Part shown: positions 12,601 through 24,600 of the stretch, piece after piece
How positions within the stretch are numbered: the first letter of the stretch is position 1
How the letters are laid out: each line of letters opens with the position of its first letter
Origin: Chondrosia reniformis
Lineage: Eukaryota > Porifera > Demospongiae > Chondrillida > Chondrillidae
Direction: 5' to 3'
Length of the DNA stretch: 64,000 bases
Assembly: GCA_947172415.1 (NCBI GenBank)
Contig: OX359202.1
Location: 2,578,001 to 2,642,000, forward strand
Notes under the pieces: model-generated
Databases searched by the model: none
Told to the model about the DNA's origin: nothing
What the model saw: the letters and a program-made list of their open reading frames with translations, nothing else
Program-made: the position numbers and the translations under genes

Positions 12601-15600
12601 CCAACAGAGCTTGGTTCCTTCAATTTTGGCCTGTTGAATAAAGTCATTGCTTTTGTAGATCAAGGCTCAGTGATTGTATCTATTCCACGTGTCACTATAC
12701 TAATGACTGCTTTACCATCGTTGACATTAAAATATGCTGTGAGTTTGATAAAGTGTACTCTTTTTTCAAACTAGAGAAGCTTTTATTTCTTTTATTTGTA
12801 AATGTAGACTTCTTTATGTACAACTAGCTTGGAAACTACTGAGGAGCATGACGTGAGGCTTGCTTTTGGCTGTCGAAGTCATTACCTAAAGTTTAACCCT
12901 CGAGTATGCACCTGTCCCATATCATTGCATAACACAGTGGCACATATTTTCCTCACTGACCTTTTAGGTACACATAGATGATGTTCCTGTGCGGGAAATT
13001 TATCTTCCTTCCTTCAATGTAAAGGCCTTTTTGTTGCCTAGGCAGCATGGACTTCCTCCAGCTCTATCCTTAGAAATATACCTCCACACTATTGATATAC
13101 ATCTATCAACAGATATCTTAAATCAGTTGTTGATTGTTCAGAATTCCTTTGTAAAGGTAACACTGCATGTTGATTCATTGATGATTTGAGATTGCGATGT
13201 AACTACATGCTTCTTGATTTAATACTTTCATTAATTGTAGGAGGTTGATGAGCTATTGGATATTCTAGGTGAAGTTAAAGAAGCTGTACCAAAAAATATA
13301 TCAAGTACTAAAGAAAAAGCCAAGAGTCAGTCCTTGGGAAAGCAATCACCAGGTGCACAAGATATATTTTTTTCTTCTTTGCGGACTTTGAAGTTTTCAA
13401 TGCAGGTATGCATATATGTACATATGTTAATTTACCGAACTTTGAATGTGTAATTAGGTATACTGTACTCTACTATAGGGTGTTGATGTTACTGTATCAA
13501 CGCCATCAGAAACAGCAATACGATTTACAATGGGAAAAGTTGACATACTTTTGAATAACATACAGAACGGTAGGTGTTTTGTCCTGTAGTTCATTTACAT
13601 ATTTTGTGATTTAGATCTTTACATTCTTTAGTACAAGCTTAATGTTTAAAGCGTATGTATTGTGATTTTAAAATGGCAAGTAATACTTATATGTAATCAT
13701 GCATAATAAGTAATAGTATATAAATATTCCATAATTTTGCTTTTAATATTATGTTTAGGGAAAGTGATGTATAGTGGATATATATACGTACATACGTACG
13801 TGTATATGCAGTAAAGTTTATATTCTGGGTTCATTATGCTGAGGTTTGACTGTATGTATTGCTGTCTGTGGCCTAACTTCATGCAGCCTCCAAGGAATAC
13901 CTACTGTGCCTTTCAGGAAAGGTTGAGATAGACGTTCGTTTTGACCTTGGAGTCTATCAGGATTTTCTTGAAGATCCAGATTCTTTTACCGATTTGGCTA
14001 CCTTTTCAACTAAACTCTCAATCAAAGATACTTCTCAAGTGGGTTCCATTTTATGAATAACGTTTTTCTTTCAGATGGTTCATCATTTGTCTTGTTGAGA
14101 GTCTAGAGATGCTCAGACTGAAGATGAAGCATCTGAAAGATAATTTGTAACACAGTTAAAAGTCCTTATCATCTAAAATTACTTTTTAATTCAATCAACC
14201 TTTTTTTCTGTAGGTCAGTGATTCAGGCAGTGATGAACCAGATACTTTTCCACTAGATGCTTACTGTTTGATTATTCACTCTCCACACCTATTCATTCAG
14301 TCATCCGCTTTTGAAAAGGGTAATCTGCTAATGGTTTTTGTGTTTATTGTCGGATATTATAAGTTGTTATCATTCTTGTTCAGCCTTAACATTTTGGGTG
14401 TACTGCAAAGTAGCCTATTCTTATTGGCAACAAGAACGGAAAGCTTTAAATGAAGAGGTATGGTTTGCTATATATACATGCACTGTTCCTAATACATTAC
14501 TTCTCCAAATATTCTGTATACTTATCACTCCTTGTTTAATACAAACACACCACATTTTGTGTATAAAGACCCTTTGATTTAGTACAGAGAGCCAGGGATG
14601 TAAAAAGATCAAGAAGAAAAAAATACCCTGGGTCACTGATAAAGGATGAATACCCAGAAACAGCTCTATAGTCCATTGTAGAAGGAGAAATTCTTGTATC
14701 CTCATCCAAAGCTCTAATTAGGTTTATTTCCCTATATTAGCATGTTGAAAAGTGCTGTATGAAATTATTTATGTAACAACAAGGCCTCTTTAAGGGGTGA
14801 TTTGTTACATTTGTACTGTTGTTGATTAAATATACAGATTCAGAGTGCAACAGAGCATGTGCTTGAAAGGATTCAGAAGCGTAGAGCAACAGCAGTTCCA
14901 CAGCTAGATTTTGCACGATCAAAACTGGTTCAGATTGTAGTTACTGATGTTGGTTTGTGTTTTCCTTTAACAGCAGCAACTGTTGCATCAGATTATGTTC
15001 AGAAATCAAAAGGTTTTTACATAGAAAAATGTGTTTTCACTTGTTGAATCCTTGTCTATTTTTTAAATTTCTGCTAGCTATGCCTGCAGTAGTTCTGACT
15101 ATACAGGATATGAGAATTTCCATAAATGTCAGGAAAAAGATAGCTGTTGTTGGGCAATTTGCTGGATTTTGTGTCCGTTTTTCTGAGTGGTTCCCACTAA
15201 GACAAAAATACTGGTCTGTTGACAAAAGGAAAAAAGGACTAGGAAATTTTGCTACTGTTCCAAAGGGGTCCTGTAATGTTTGTGTTGCAATAAAGTCAAA
15301 GAGTGGTATGTTTTAATTTTGTAGAATGACTTTATTGTGTAATTTATTCATTACTTGTTTTTAGTAGTTATTGAAGTATACATTCTCTGAGCATTATATA
15401 TACGTATCTCTATCTCTGTCGTTGTAAGTATTGTCTGTAAGTGGTGTGATGGATTTGTCTTTTACTTGTGTATAGTTCATCTGCTTGTAGTTTAATGTTT
15501 GAAAGGTTTTGTAACAGCTACATACGTTATGTATGTTTAAATGGAGGTATCAACTTTTTTGCTTAGGGAGTAATAGGGTTGGACTGTTCTGCTCACTTCA

Positions 15601-18600
15601 GTGGGATATGTCTGGGATTGATATCGAAGCCAACAATGACATAGGTGACAAAATCTCATCCCTAGTCCGCACAGTGTTTTCTGTAACTGGAGACATTAAT
15701 CGAGCTCCACATTCTAGTACTACTCCTGCAAGGCCAGTAGTTGCCTCATCAGTAATAATATCCAAGCCATCTTCTTCTGTTGATCATGGTCATGGTATCA
15801 CAGAGGATACACTAATAAAGCAAGGACATTGTGTCCGCCAGCTTAAGTAAGTTTTGGTTACTAATGGTTGATTAAACCATAAGGAAGGTTCCTTAGCCTC
15901 AGAGGCTTTGTTAGAGAATGTACATATAGTATATTTGAGGGTTGTACAGTGTGTGGTGATGACTTGACATTGTAGATTAGAAAGTACTAGTCAAAATGTT
16001 TTAGATTTTAAGATTTTAGGATTATGAAAAATAAAGAAAAAAACTTAATGTGAGATACTTAAGTAAAATATTTGGGGTGAGATAGTTAAGTAAAAGACTA
16101 CCAGAATTTGACTGCATAGATTATTTGCTGTGGGAATAATTCCCAGTTATGGATGCATAGTTATTCAAATGCATCATTTGTATTTATGACACAGTGTAAG
16201 TTTGCAAAAGCATTATGCCTAATCCAATACCACTTGATTACTGTATTAATCGATTTCCTATGTGGTGAAGTCAAACATGTTTGTCATGTTACCTAATGAG
16301 CATATGCCTACATGTATGTGTATACAATTAGATGATTTAATGATTCATGTCACCAGATCAGTCACCTACATACAGTTTGTATGCGACTTTACGGTAGCCA
16401 AGGGAACTAAAGTATAAATTTATATAATATAAATTTATATATATTATATATGTACGTACATAATAGGGGTTGTTATTATAATTCCTAATTTATACATAAA
16501 TGCAAATGGTGTCATTCAGGAAGCTTAATTTGGTAGCCTTTCCATCGTTCTTTAATTTTGAGGACATTTAAGCATTCAGAATCGTTAAGACTACAACTAA
16601 ATATAAGCCAACAAAGCGGCCAAATAATTTCAGCGGGATAAATTTAATTATCATTTCTTATCTTCAATCCTATGTACATTAATTCATTCCAGAGATCATG
16701 GTAACCCTGAAGATTATGAAAGGGAACTACTTAAATTGAAAGATATGGAAAAGGAGACCCTTAAGAAGAGCATAAGGACTAGAAAAACTACAAAATCCAC
16801 CTTAATTGATTTGAGTAAAACAGTTTCTCCACTCTTTAAGACTATTATAGACCCTGTTGAAGATGGTGATGCATCATTACAAGGTGACAGTAATTCCTCT
16901 TTAAAGACTCCAGGAATATATGGAAAGCACAAGCGAGCCTTTTCTGATGTAACGGCCCTCAAGAGTCAAGAGTTTTATTCATTAACCTCTCACCATAGTT
17001 TTGAACTTTCTGAGTCTAAAGAAATCCTGGAGAGTGATTACATCATAGATGTTGATGTTAATCTTACAATTACAATAGCCAGTGGTTCTTTATATCTTTC
17101 ATCTGCTCCTACAAGGGATCATAGGTAAGACTATCAAATGCCACTTTTTAATTGTGTGAACCTGCTTAACTGATTTTTCTTGAAGTTTTTTAAAGTCAAA
17201 AGGCTCTCAAACTCATATACTCGTAAATGCAAAACATACATGTATATTCAGCACAGCCTCTTTTTGTGTTAAATCGTGATGTTGTTCATGCTGCATTTTT
17301 ATTTTTGACTTACAACCCAATATCATCAATATCAATTTTGAAATAATTCTGGTCCAAAAGATTAAATGACATTTCCTGCATGTGGTGTCTACTCTGTAAT
17401 ACATTGAAATAGCCTATAGGGAGCTAAACCTGAGAGCTTTGGATGAAGATACAGGTGTCTTCTCTTTCTTCTTCTGTCTCTCTGGACCAGACAGCTCTTT
17501 CTGGGAATTACTGGGAATCTTTGTCTTTTTCTTGATCTTCACCTTAAATTTTGTAAATCCTTGGCTCTCTTTATTATATCTAGGTGTCTTACGTCCGTAT
17601 ATACACAATTTTGGTTGAATTAGATGTTAACCAAGACACATGATGAATTCTTTTAGAAACGGAATGTAGGTGTCAAATTTTATGTTTGGGGGTATTTTAT
17701 TAGTAATCTTACTTGTACAGGTTAAACAGACTCATGCACATATATTACAAGACACATGTAGAACACATTAAATATACAGATCTACCCTTAGGTCTTGTAG
17801 TCTTCGGAGGTGGGGCAACACAGCAACACAAGACAGTCCTTAAGTATACTAGCTACTTTTTGCTTATATCTTATTCTAACTACGTTGAGCCTGACAGGAT
17901 AGGAAAGTTTTAAAGTATTTGTAACCTTGTTTATAAGCCAACTTACACCGTAAAAATGAATCCTGATAAGGATGAAACAGCTGAAGCTGAATGAGATATT
18001 CTGAGTGGAAACATCTGACCAACTTCATCTTTTAACGCTCAAAAAGATGCAATAATTTACAAGAATGCTTACATAAATGTATGCATTTGTGATGAGCTGG
18101 GTTATATTTTAACAAAAGATGAAACATCTGAAAGATGTCCGCTACAATACCATTTTTTCTAGGGCTATGGCGAGATGCTGGCTTCCATCAAGTGAACTTC
18201 AGTTTCATGCTTTGCTCATTGTGTTCCTTAGGAAAAACACGCGTGGGTGGGGATTAAATTCAGTCACATCAGATGTTGACAACATTAGTATGTAAATATT
18301 CTGATTTGAAAGTATTTAAGTACATTTATCTGGTTTTTACAGGTTGCCTACTTCAGTTCCTTTGCAAATCCCACTTGAAATGTTTACTTCAGCATCTAAC
18401 ATGCCAAAGAAAATTTCGTCTCCGGACTTTAGAAGTAGAGGTGATGATGGCAGTAAGATAAAAATGCTTATACCAGCCTTTGATATTCGTACTAACTATG
18501 CATCTGATGTCATAAAGGGAGTTATTGACGAAACTTCTAGTGTAGATAGTAACAATGACAACTTACGTGAAGGTAAACTGATGCTGTCTATATCGGTTCA

Positions 18601-21600
18601 ATCTTTGGAAAAGGAGTTAACTCTGCCTCAAACCCTTCCTTGCTTTCTGGAGCAGATTGTCAGACCTATTAGTACAGCTACACAGGAATTTCCTTTTCAA
18701 GATGTAACAGCTGAAGAGGATTCTGGTGAAGAATCATCTAGTGATAGCAATTCTTTAACTGAGACTATACAATTTCCAATTCATGTCTGTACCTACTTTC
18801 ATTTGAAGCCTTCATCCTTAATCCTTTCCTGTGAACCAATATCGCGTTCACAGTGTGTAATTGGAATTCCTGATGTACGAATGGCTTGTTCCTTTTCTTT
18901 ATTTTCCCTTAAACAAAAAGATTCTAGCATGAGCAATGATCAGCAGGAAGAAGTATCAGTATTTAATGACTTTTCCTTAACTGGTTGTTTATCCTCTTTT
19001 TATGTTTCTTTATTGTCACCTCAAGTTTTTGCCAAAAAGACTGCACTGTCCCCCATTAAAGAAAGCAAAGAGGTGATAACCTTAAGACTAGGCCTTGCGT
19101 CAGTGCATATTTGCAGAAAGAGCTTTTTAGCACAAACAGGGGAAGCAATCCATGACAAGCAATATATTTCTAGTAAGTTATATACAAAAAGCACATGACA
19201 ATATGTCTAAACAACATTCTGTCCGTTTAGACAAGTGTGGTGTTTTTATTAATGTAGTTGTAGCGGAGGTGGCTAGCATTCTGGTAGGGTTTGATATACG
19301 TCAGTTAACTAATGCAACGGCATTCAGAAAATGCTGGTATCGAAAATCATTGATGGAAGCAATTCTCTTTGGAAGAAAACCAGTCAGCCAAATGCACTCA
19401 ACAGGTAATTTCTCTTAAAAATTTAATAACTTTTAAGTAGCTATGATCCTCTACGACATTATGTATATTTATGTTTTGAGAAGGCTTGAACCTGAGTTTA
19501 ATAAAGGTTTGGTCCATTACTACCTATGTATGTCATTTTATCACTGTCAGTTTTATGTGTTAAAAGTTACAGTTTGCCATTAAGTATTATTTTTTGCAGC
19601 AGGTTTGTTCTGTCTAGGTGTATCATTTGGATTCTTCCAGTTAATGTTTATTCTTTTCATACACTCAATTAGTTTTTTTCACTGTATTCTTCCAGGTTTT
19701 CCATCATATTAAGTAGTAGACCCCATACGATAATACAAACCATACAGGTAGAAACATGAATAGTTCAGGAGGCACATTTCAGGAAGTATTTTATTGGTCC
19801 TAATAGATTGTTTCCTCTTGCACTCTTGAACTCTCCTTGGTATCATACCCCTAATGTTATTTCCTTTATGCTACTCTCTTCCCATACTCAGTTTTACTAT
19901 GTAGAACTCAATAGTGTATGAACCTTACTCAATTCGTTGCTGTATTTTATTATCTGTGAGCCTCCTGTTTTTCTTTGGTTTCCGATTTGTTCTTGGAAAT
20001 GGCATATCTTCTTCCATTTCTGATTGTTTCCCCATTCATTAACTTTATTGTTTGTCCCACCACACTACTAAACACCATCTTATGGACACACACATGACTA
20101 ATCAAAATTGCCATCTTGTTGTATATGGTTGACATGTATGTGATACTTAGGAACATGTATTGAAGACAAGTGCCATATTGAGTACATTTTATGTTGTCTT
20201 TGCTATGCAGTGCAGTGACTAAAACTTGCATATTTAACTTGCTTTTAGCTACGAGTCTTAGGTGTACAGGAGAAGGTACATAGATTTATATGAGAGGTAC
20301 AGCAAACAGATGATGATTGACATACAGTAGAAATTGTTTAACCCAAAATGCTGGTTAACGTGAAAAACTGTTTGAAACCAATAGATAAACTAGTTAAATA
20401 AAAACATTCAAAAATGAAGTTAAAAGTAGGGATGGCACTATAACAGTGATTGGCACATCTAGAAAAAGTAACGAAACAAGAAAGTGATCATATGGTAAGG
20501 CTAACATTGCAGAAGTTTGGGCGCATCATGGATATACTAGAAGTAGTGATCGATGCGCCCAAACATAGAAGTGATGTGTATAGTTAAGTTTCAGTATGCC
20601 ACAGATAAATAGATAGATAGATGGATAGATAGGTAATAATATATAGCGAGGAAGGACCAATCAGCTAATTGCTGGTCTATGTACCTGGGTGTCCCGACAA
20701 ATTATAGAAAGAGTAATACAAAGCATAAAACGGAAGCAAAAATGTCATATCAAGAGTTTTAGTATTTAAAATAAAATTTTATGTTAAAAGTAAATAGCAA
20801 TGGATCCCCTGCAGACAGTTCATGCTTGTCTTCTCAAGGTGGTCTTGAAAACCCTTGTTGACCTGATGGGTCTCATATCCTGTGGGATAAGATTCCAATC
20901 GTGTGTCCTGGAACCTCCCCACTTGATAGACTATTATTAAAGAGTGTTATTAGACTCCTACTTATCCCCGGTCCTGAGAAGCTTTGCATCAACACCATCT
21001 AGAAACCTTGGGCTTTATTGACATCTAGCACCACAAGTGTGGAAAGAACTTCCTCCTCCTTTATTCCTCTGAAATTCATTGACTATATCAGTACCATTGG
21101 TGGATGAAAATTGAACAATAAATTTGTTAGCCATAGTCTTTGGATCAGATGTGGGTCCTTTCTCAGTTCTCTCTAGGTCTATTTTCCTGTTGTTTCCTCT
21201 CCCTAAAACTTCCTAAAACTCTGTTAATCTGTTTCCAAGCTTTCCTAGGGTTGTTTCTATATTATTGCTTGTTGAAATGTGAGAGTTCACTACGTCCAGG
21301 AATGGCCTCTTCCAGTAATCCAATTGACTGTCTATGTCTTGAAGAACATCCATGAGCAAGTTGTCTATCAATGCAACCAGGTTACACCTTAGAAAGTCCC
21401 TAACATGTCCCACTTGTATCTGATGGTTTCTCTTTCCTAGTGTGAAGCTGATTTTCCCATATATCAATAACTGTTGTATACAAAAGATTATCGCTTTATG
21501 CGAAGAAATACTGTTTACACGAAAGAATATTTGTTATGTTTGTGTAATGTTTGTGTTGAATACTGTGTGAAATGGCCTCACCAAAGAAACAACACTTGTA

Positions 21601-24600
21601 CGCGATCAATATGTGAATAGAATGATGCTAAGAAACTTTTTAAAACTACAAAACTTTGAAAGAACGTAGATTTAGAAAAAAATATAAACACAGAAGACTT
21701 CTTTAACTGCTGTTGTATTTTGCATGTATTTCATGTATCTTTGCGAACTTTATATATTTATTATTATGCTGAATTGTTCATACTGTTAACAATAGATACT
21801 GATAACGAGAAAGACTTTGCCCTGCGCCGTGGATTTCTTGTTTACCAGTTGTTACTGTATAACAAAACAGGAAACATAAATAGATTAATGAAATTTATAA
21901 TAAAAATATTATATGGATATTATAGCAATCTGGCATCATGATGAAAAAGGTCCAGGGGATAATCATCTATATGGATTTCACATGTGTAAAGTCTGATTTA
22001 TATTTAACTGCAATAATTTCTTGCTTTTTCTTTTGAACCGTAGGTAAACCCTCTGGGGGAGATATAGTGGACCCATTATCTGCTAGTATTATTGTTGCAG
22101 CTGACATCAGTGACCTCACTTTTACTGCAAATTTTGCTCAAGTAATGGGAGATGCTGGGTAAGTGAATCACAATCTGAAGATTTGTAGTACAGTCTAATT
22201 TTATCAGGTGTGACCAGGTACGTTTCCCCATATCAGTCATACCATGGGAAGAACACAGATATCATATACATACATTGCTTATTTTAATTACCACATTTTA
22301 GACATGATGCAATATAGCCCAGGTCTTGTCTCCATATTTATTTGATGATATAGCACATTTTGGGAGGTAGGATGTGGCAATCTGACTCCTATAAGCTAAG
22401 CAATGATGGCTGACTACATCGTGATCGCAGCAATGACACACTATGAGTACCTTCTTGCCATGTGCCATGCAACTATTTTGTTATGGACTTGCCTTTAGGT
22501 TTACACATTGCTTCTGTTAGTGAATTTAACAGCAGCAGAATTAATATTTTACCATGCAAATTGTTCATCTGAATAGGCAAGTGGTTTACATAAGCTTGAA
22601 ACATTGGTCATGGGTAAACATTCTACCTACCACATGATCCAAGTTAGCATACTTGTGGGTTTTAAAGTCCAGCTGTCTACTTTTTACTAGCTATTGTGAT
22701 ATGTCCACAAAACGAAGGCAAACCCTGCTTTAATTTAGAACTGATACCTTTAAAAGTAGCTGTCATGATCATCTAACCCTACGTATGTCCTATATAGAAC
22801 TTTTTGGGGTCAGTAGTCCAGACAGGATGACTCATGACTACCATGAACTTGAACGAACTTACCCACTAGAATGTCATCATCATGCATGTGGCAATAACCT
22901 TTTACTATGACCGATTGCAATGTCTGGTCTGGACAACCGACCCAAAATGTACTGTATTATATTCCCTTACATGTAAACACTGAACTCTGATCCCTTACAA
23001 CTCCTTCATTTACCTGGCACTCAACTCCCTTCAGCTTAAAGGAGATGTAGCATGTTTTTTTCTTTGATATAAGTGCTCCTTGTTTTTGATATTTGCAGAG
23101 TAAACTGACTAATAGATATGGTATACAATTCTCTAATTTGAGGCCAGCCTCTCTTTTTCAAACGATTTATTATCTGGCCACCTAAACAAACCAAGCCTTA
23201 TTTTCAGACCAAGCATCTATATATCACATTCTCTTCCCCTTTTGACCTCAGATACGTATATCTGAAACAGTTGTAATACCAATTTGTATTAGTGTTTATT
23301 TGTCTCTATTTTAATATTATATTTAGGTTAGTAATGACTGGACTTCAATTGCATAGTCATGCAAATATACTACAGAATGAACTTATTCAATTAAATACTA
23401 GAGCCTCAATTGGTAAAGCCACCATTGATGCCAGAGGAGGTGTAGTAGCTGGAGCAATAAATATAACTGATTCAGAAGTTAGATGTAAGTCCTTTTATAG
23501 TGTAAGCACTGTATAACATTCTTTGACAAGTTGTAGTAAAAAGCATTGTTGTAAAAAGGTAGTTCCCATTTTTGAAAAATAGAGGTTTAAAGCTAAACAA
23601 TTCTGCCAACAGTTAAAAAGAATATACAGATTAGATAAATCACGGAAGTATATAGAACATTTTTTTAGTTTTTAAGTGTCAAGTTAACGTAAGTGAAGTA
23701 GCTAGCCTTAACCATCAAAATAAGTCATGTTTGTGTACATTTGAAACAATGTAATCAGAATAGGAATACATATTCATTGGCTACTCCTAGACAGCCATTA
23801 TTTATCATGGCTGAGGATAAGATGTTCCTTCTATTGCTGTATGTAGTGCCATTGTTATTTATTTTTTGACCTATTTCTCTGTAGTAGGAACTAGTAGTTT
23901 AGAGGGGCAAAAGCCTCTACACAGTGCTTCAGCTCACGTAGGATTATTGGATGGACGAATTGACTACATGGGGTCTTGTCAGCTTATGGGAAAAGCCACT
24001 GAAGTGGTATTTAATATATGTGAGGAATGGGAGGGATCGCTTTTGGATGAGAGTAGTAAAGTTGCACCAAGTATTCGTGTTATTCCTAAATTTCAATGGG
24101 AGGAAGTGAAGCTAGTCATATGTAAGTCTACCACTCGAGCTTTAGTGAATATTGTCATTCGTTTGAAAGACTTCATTTTACAACAAAAGAATCGAAGTGA
24201 AAGGACACTCATGACAATGTTACCCAGTGGAACATCTACACAAGGTCCATTTCAGGCTTTTTTTGGGGCTAAAGCAAGCAAGGAACAAAGCCACTCAACA
24301 AAGGAAGCTCCAAGTATGTGCAGTGTAGTAACTCAACTGTAACAATGATCACTTTACATATGCTTTCATTCTTAACTTACCTTTTTGTGTAGGTTTATTG
24401 AAGTATCACCATTGGCTATGGGCCACACAGGAACGTGCTAGTTCTTTACTGCTGGCTCTTGGTATTTACAGTCCTGAAGCTGCCAAAGGGATATCTCTAG
24501 TTGGAAAGGTTGAGGTTCAAGGTAACTCTTTTACACTGGCTTGCTTGCATGGAACTAATTTTAGTGAAAAGGAATGGGCTGTCTTCTGTATTCAGACTGT

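Larger units (their letters stand above)
19405..22043 (+). other. 2.6-kb BLTP1 intron with mobile remnants
   Basis: Contains a partial foldback arm (20395-20590), an ATAG-type microsatellite (about 20605-20635), a pre-RT/RT remnant (20800-21470, minus) and possibly a worn pogo-type element (21468-21868). Bases 19430-20310 show nothing recognisable. Confidence 0.5.

Noticed and set aside
19152-19418. Separate small gene over BLTP1 exons 19-20
   Set aside because: A 58-bp intron with good GT/AG sites joins both exons in phase.
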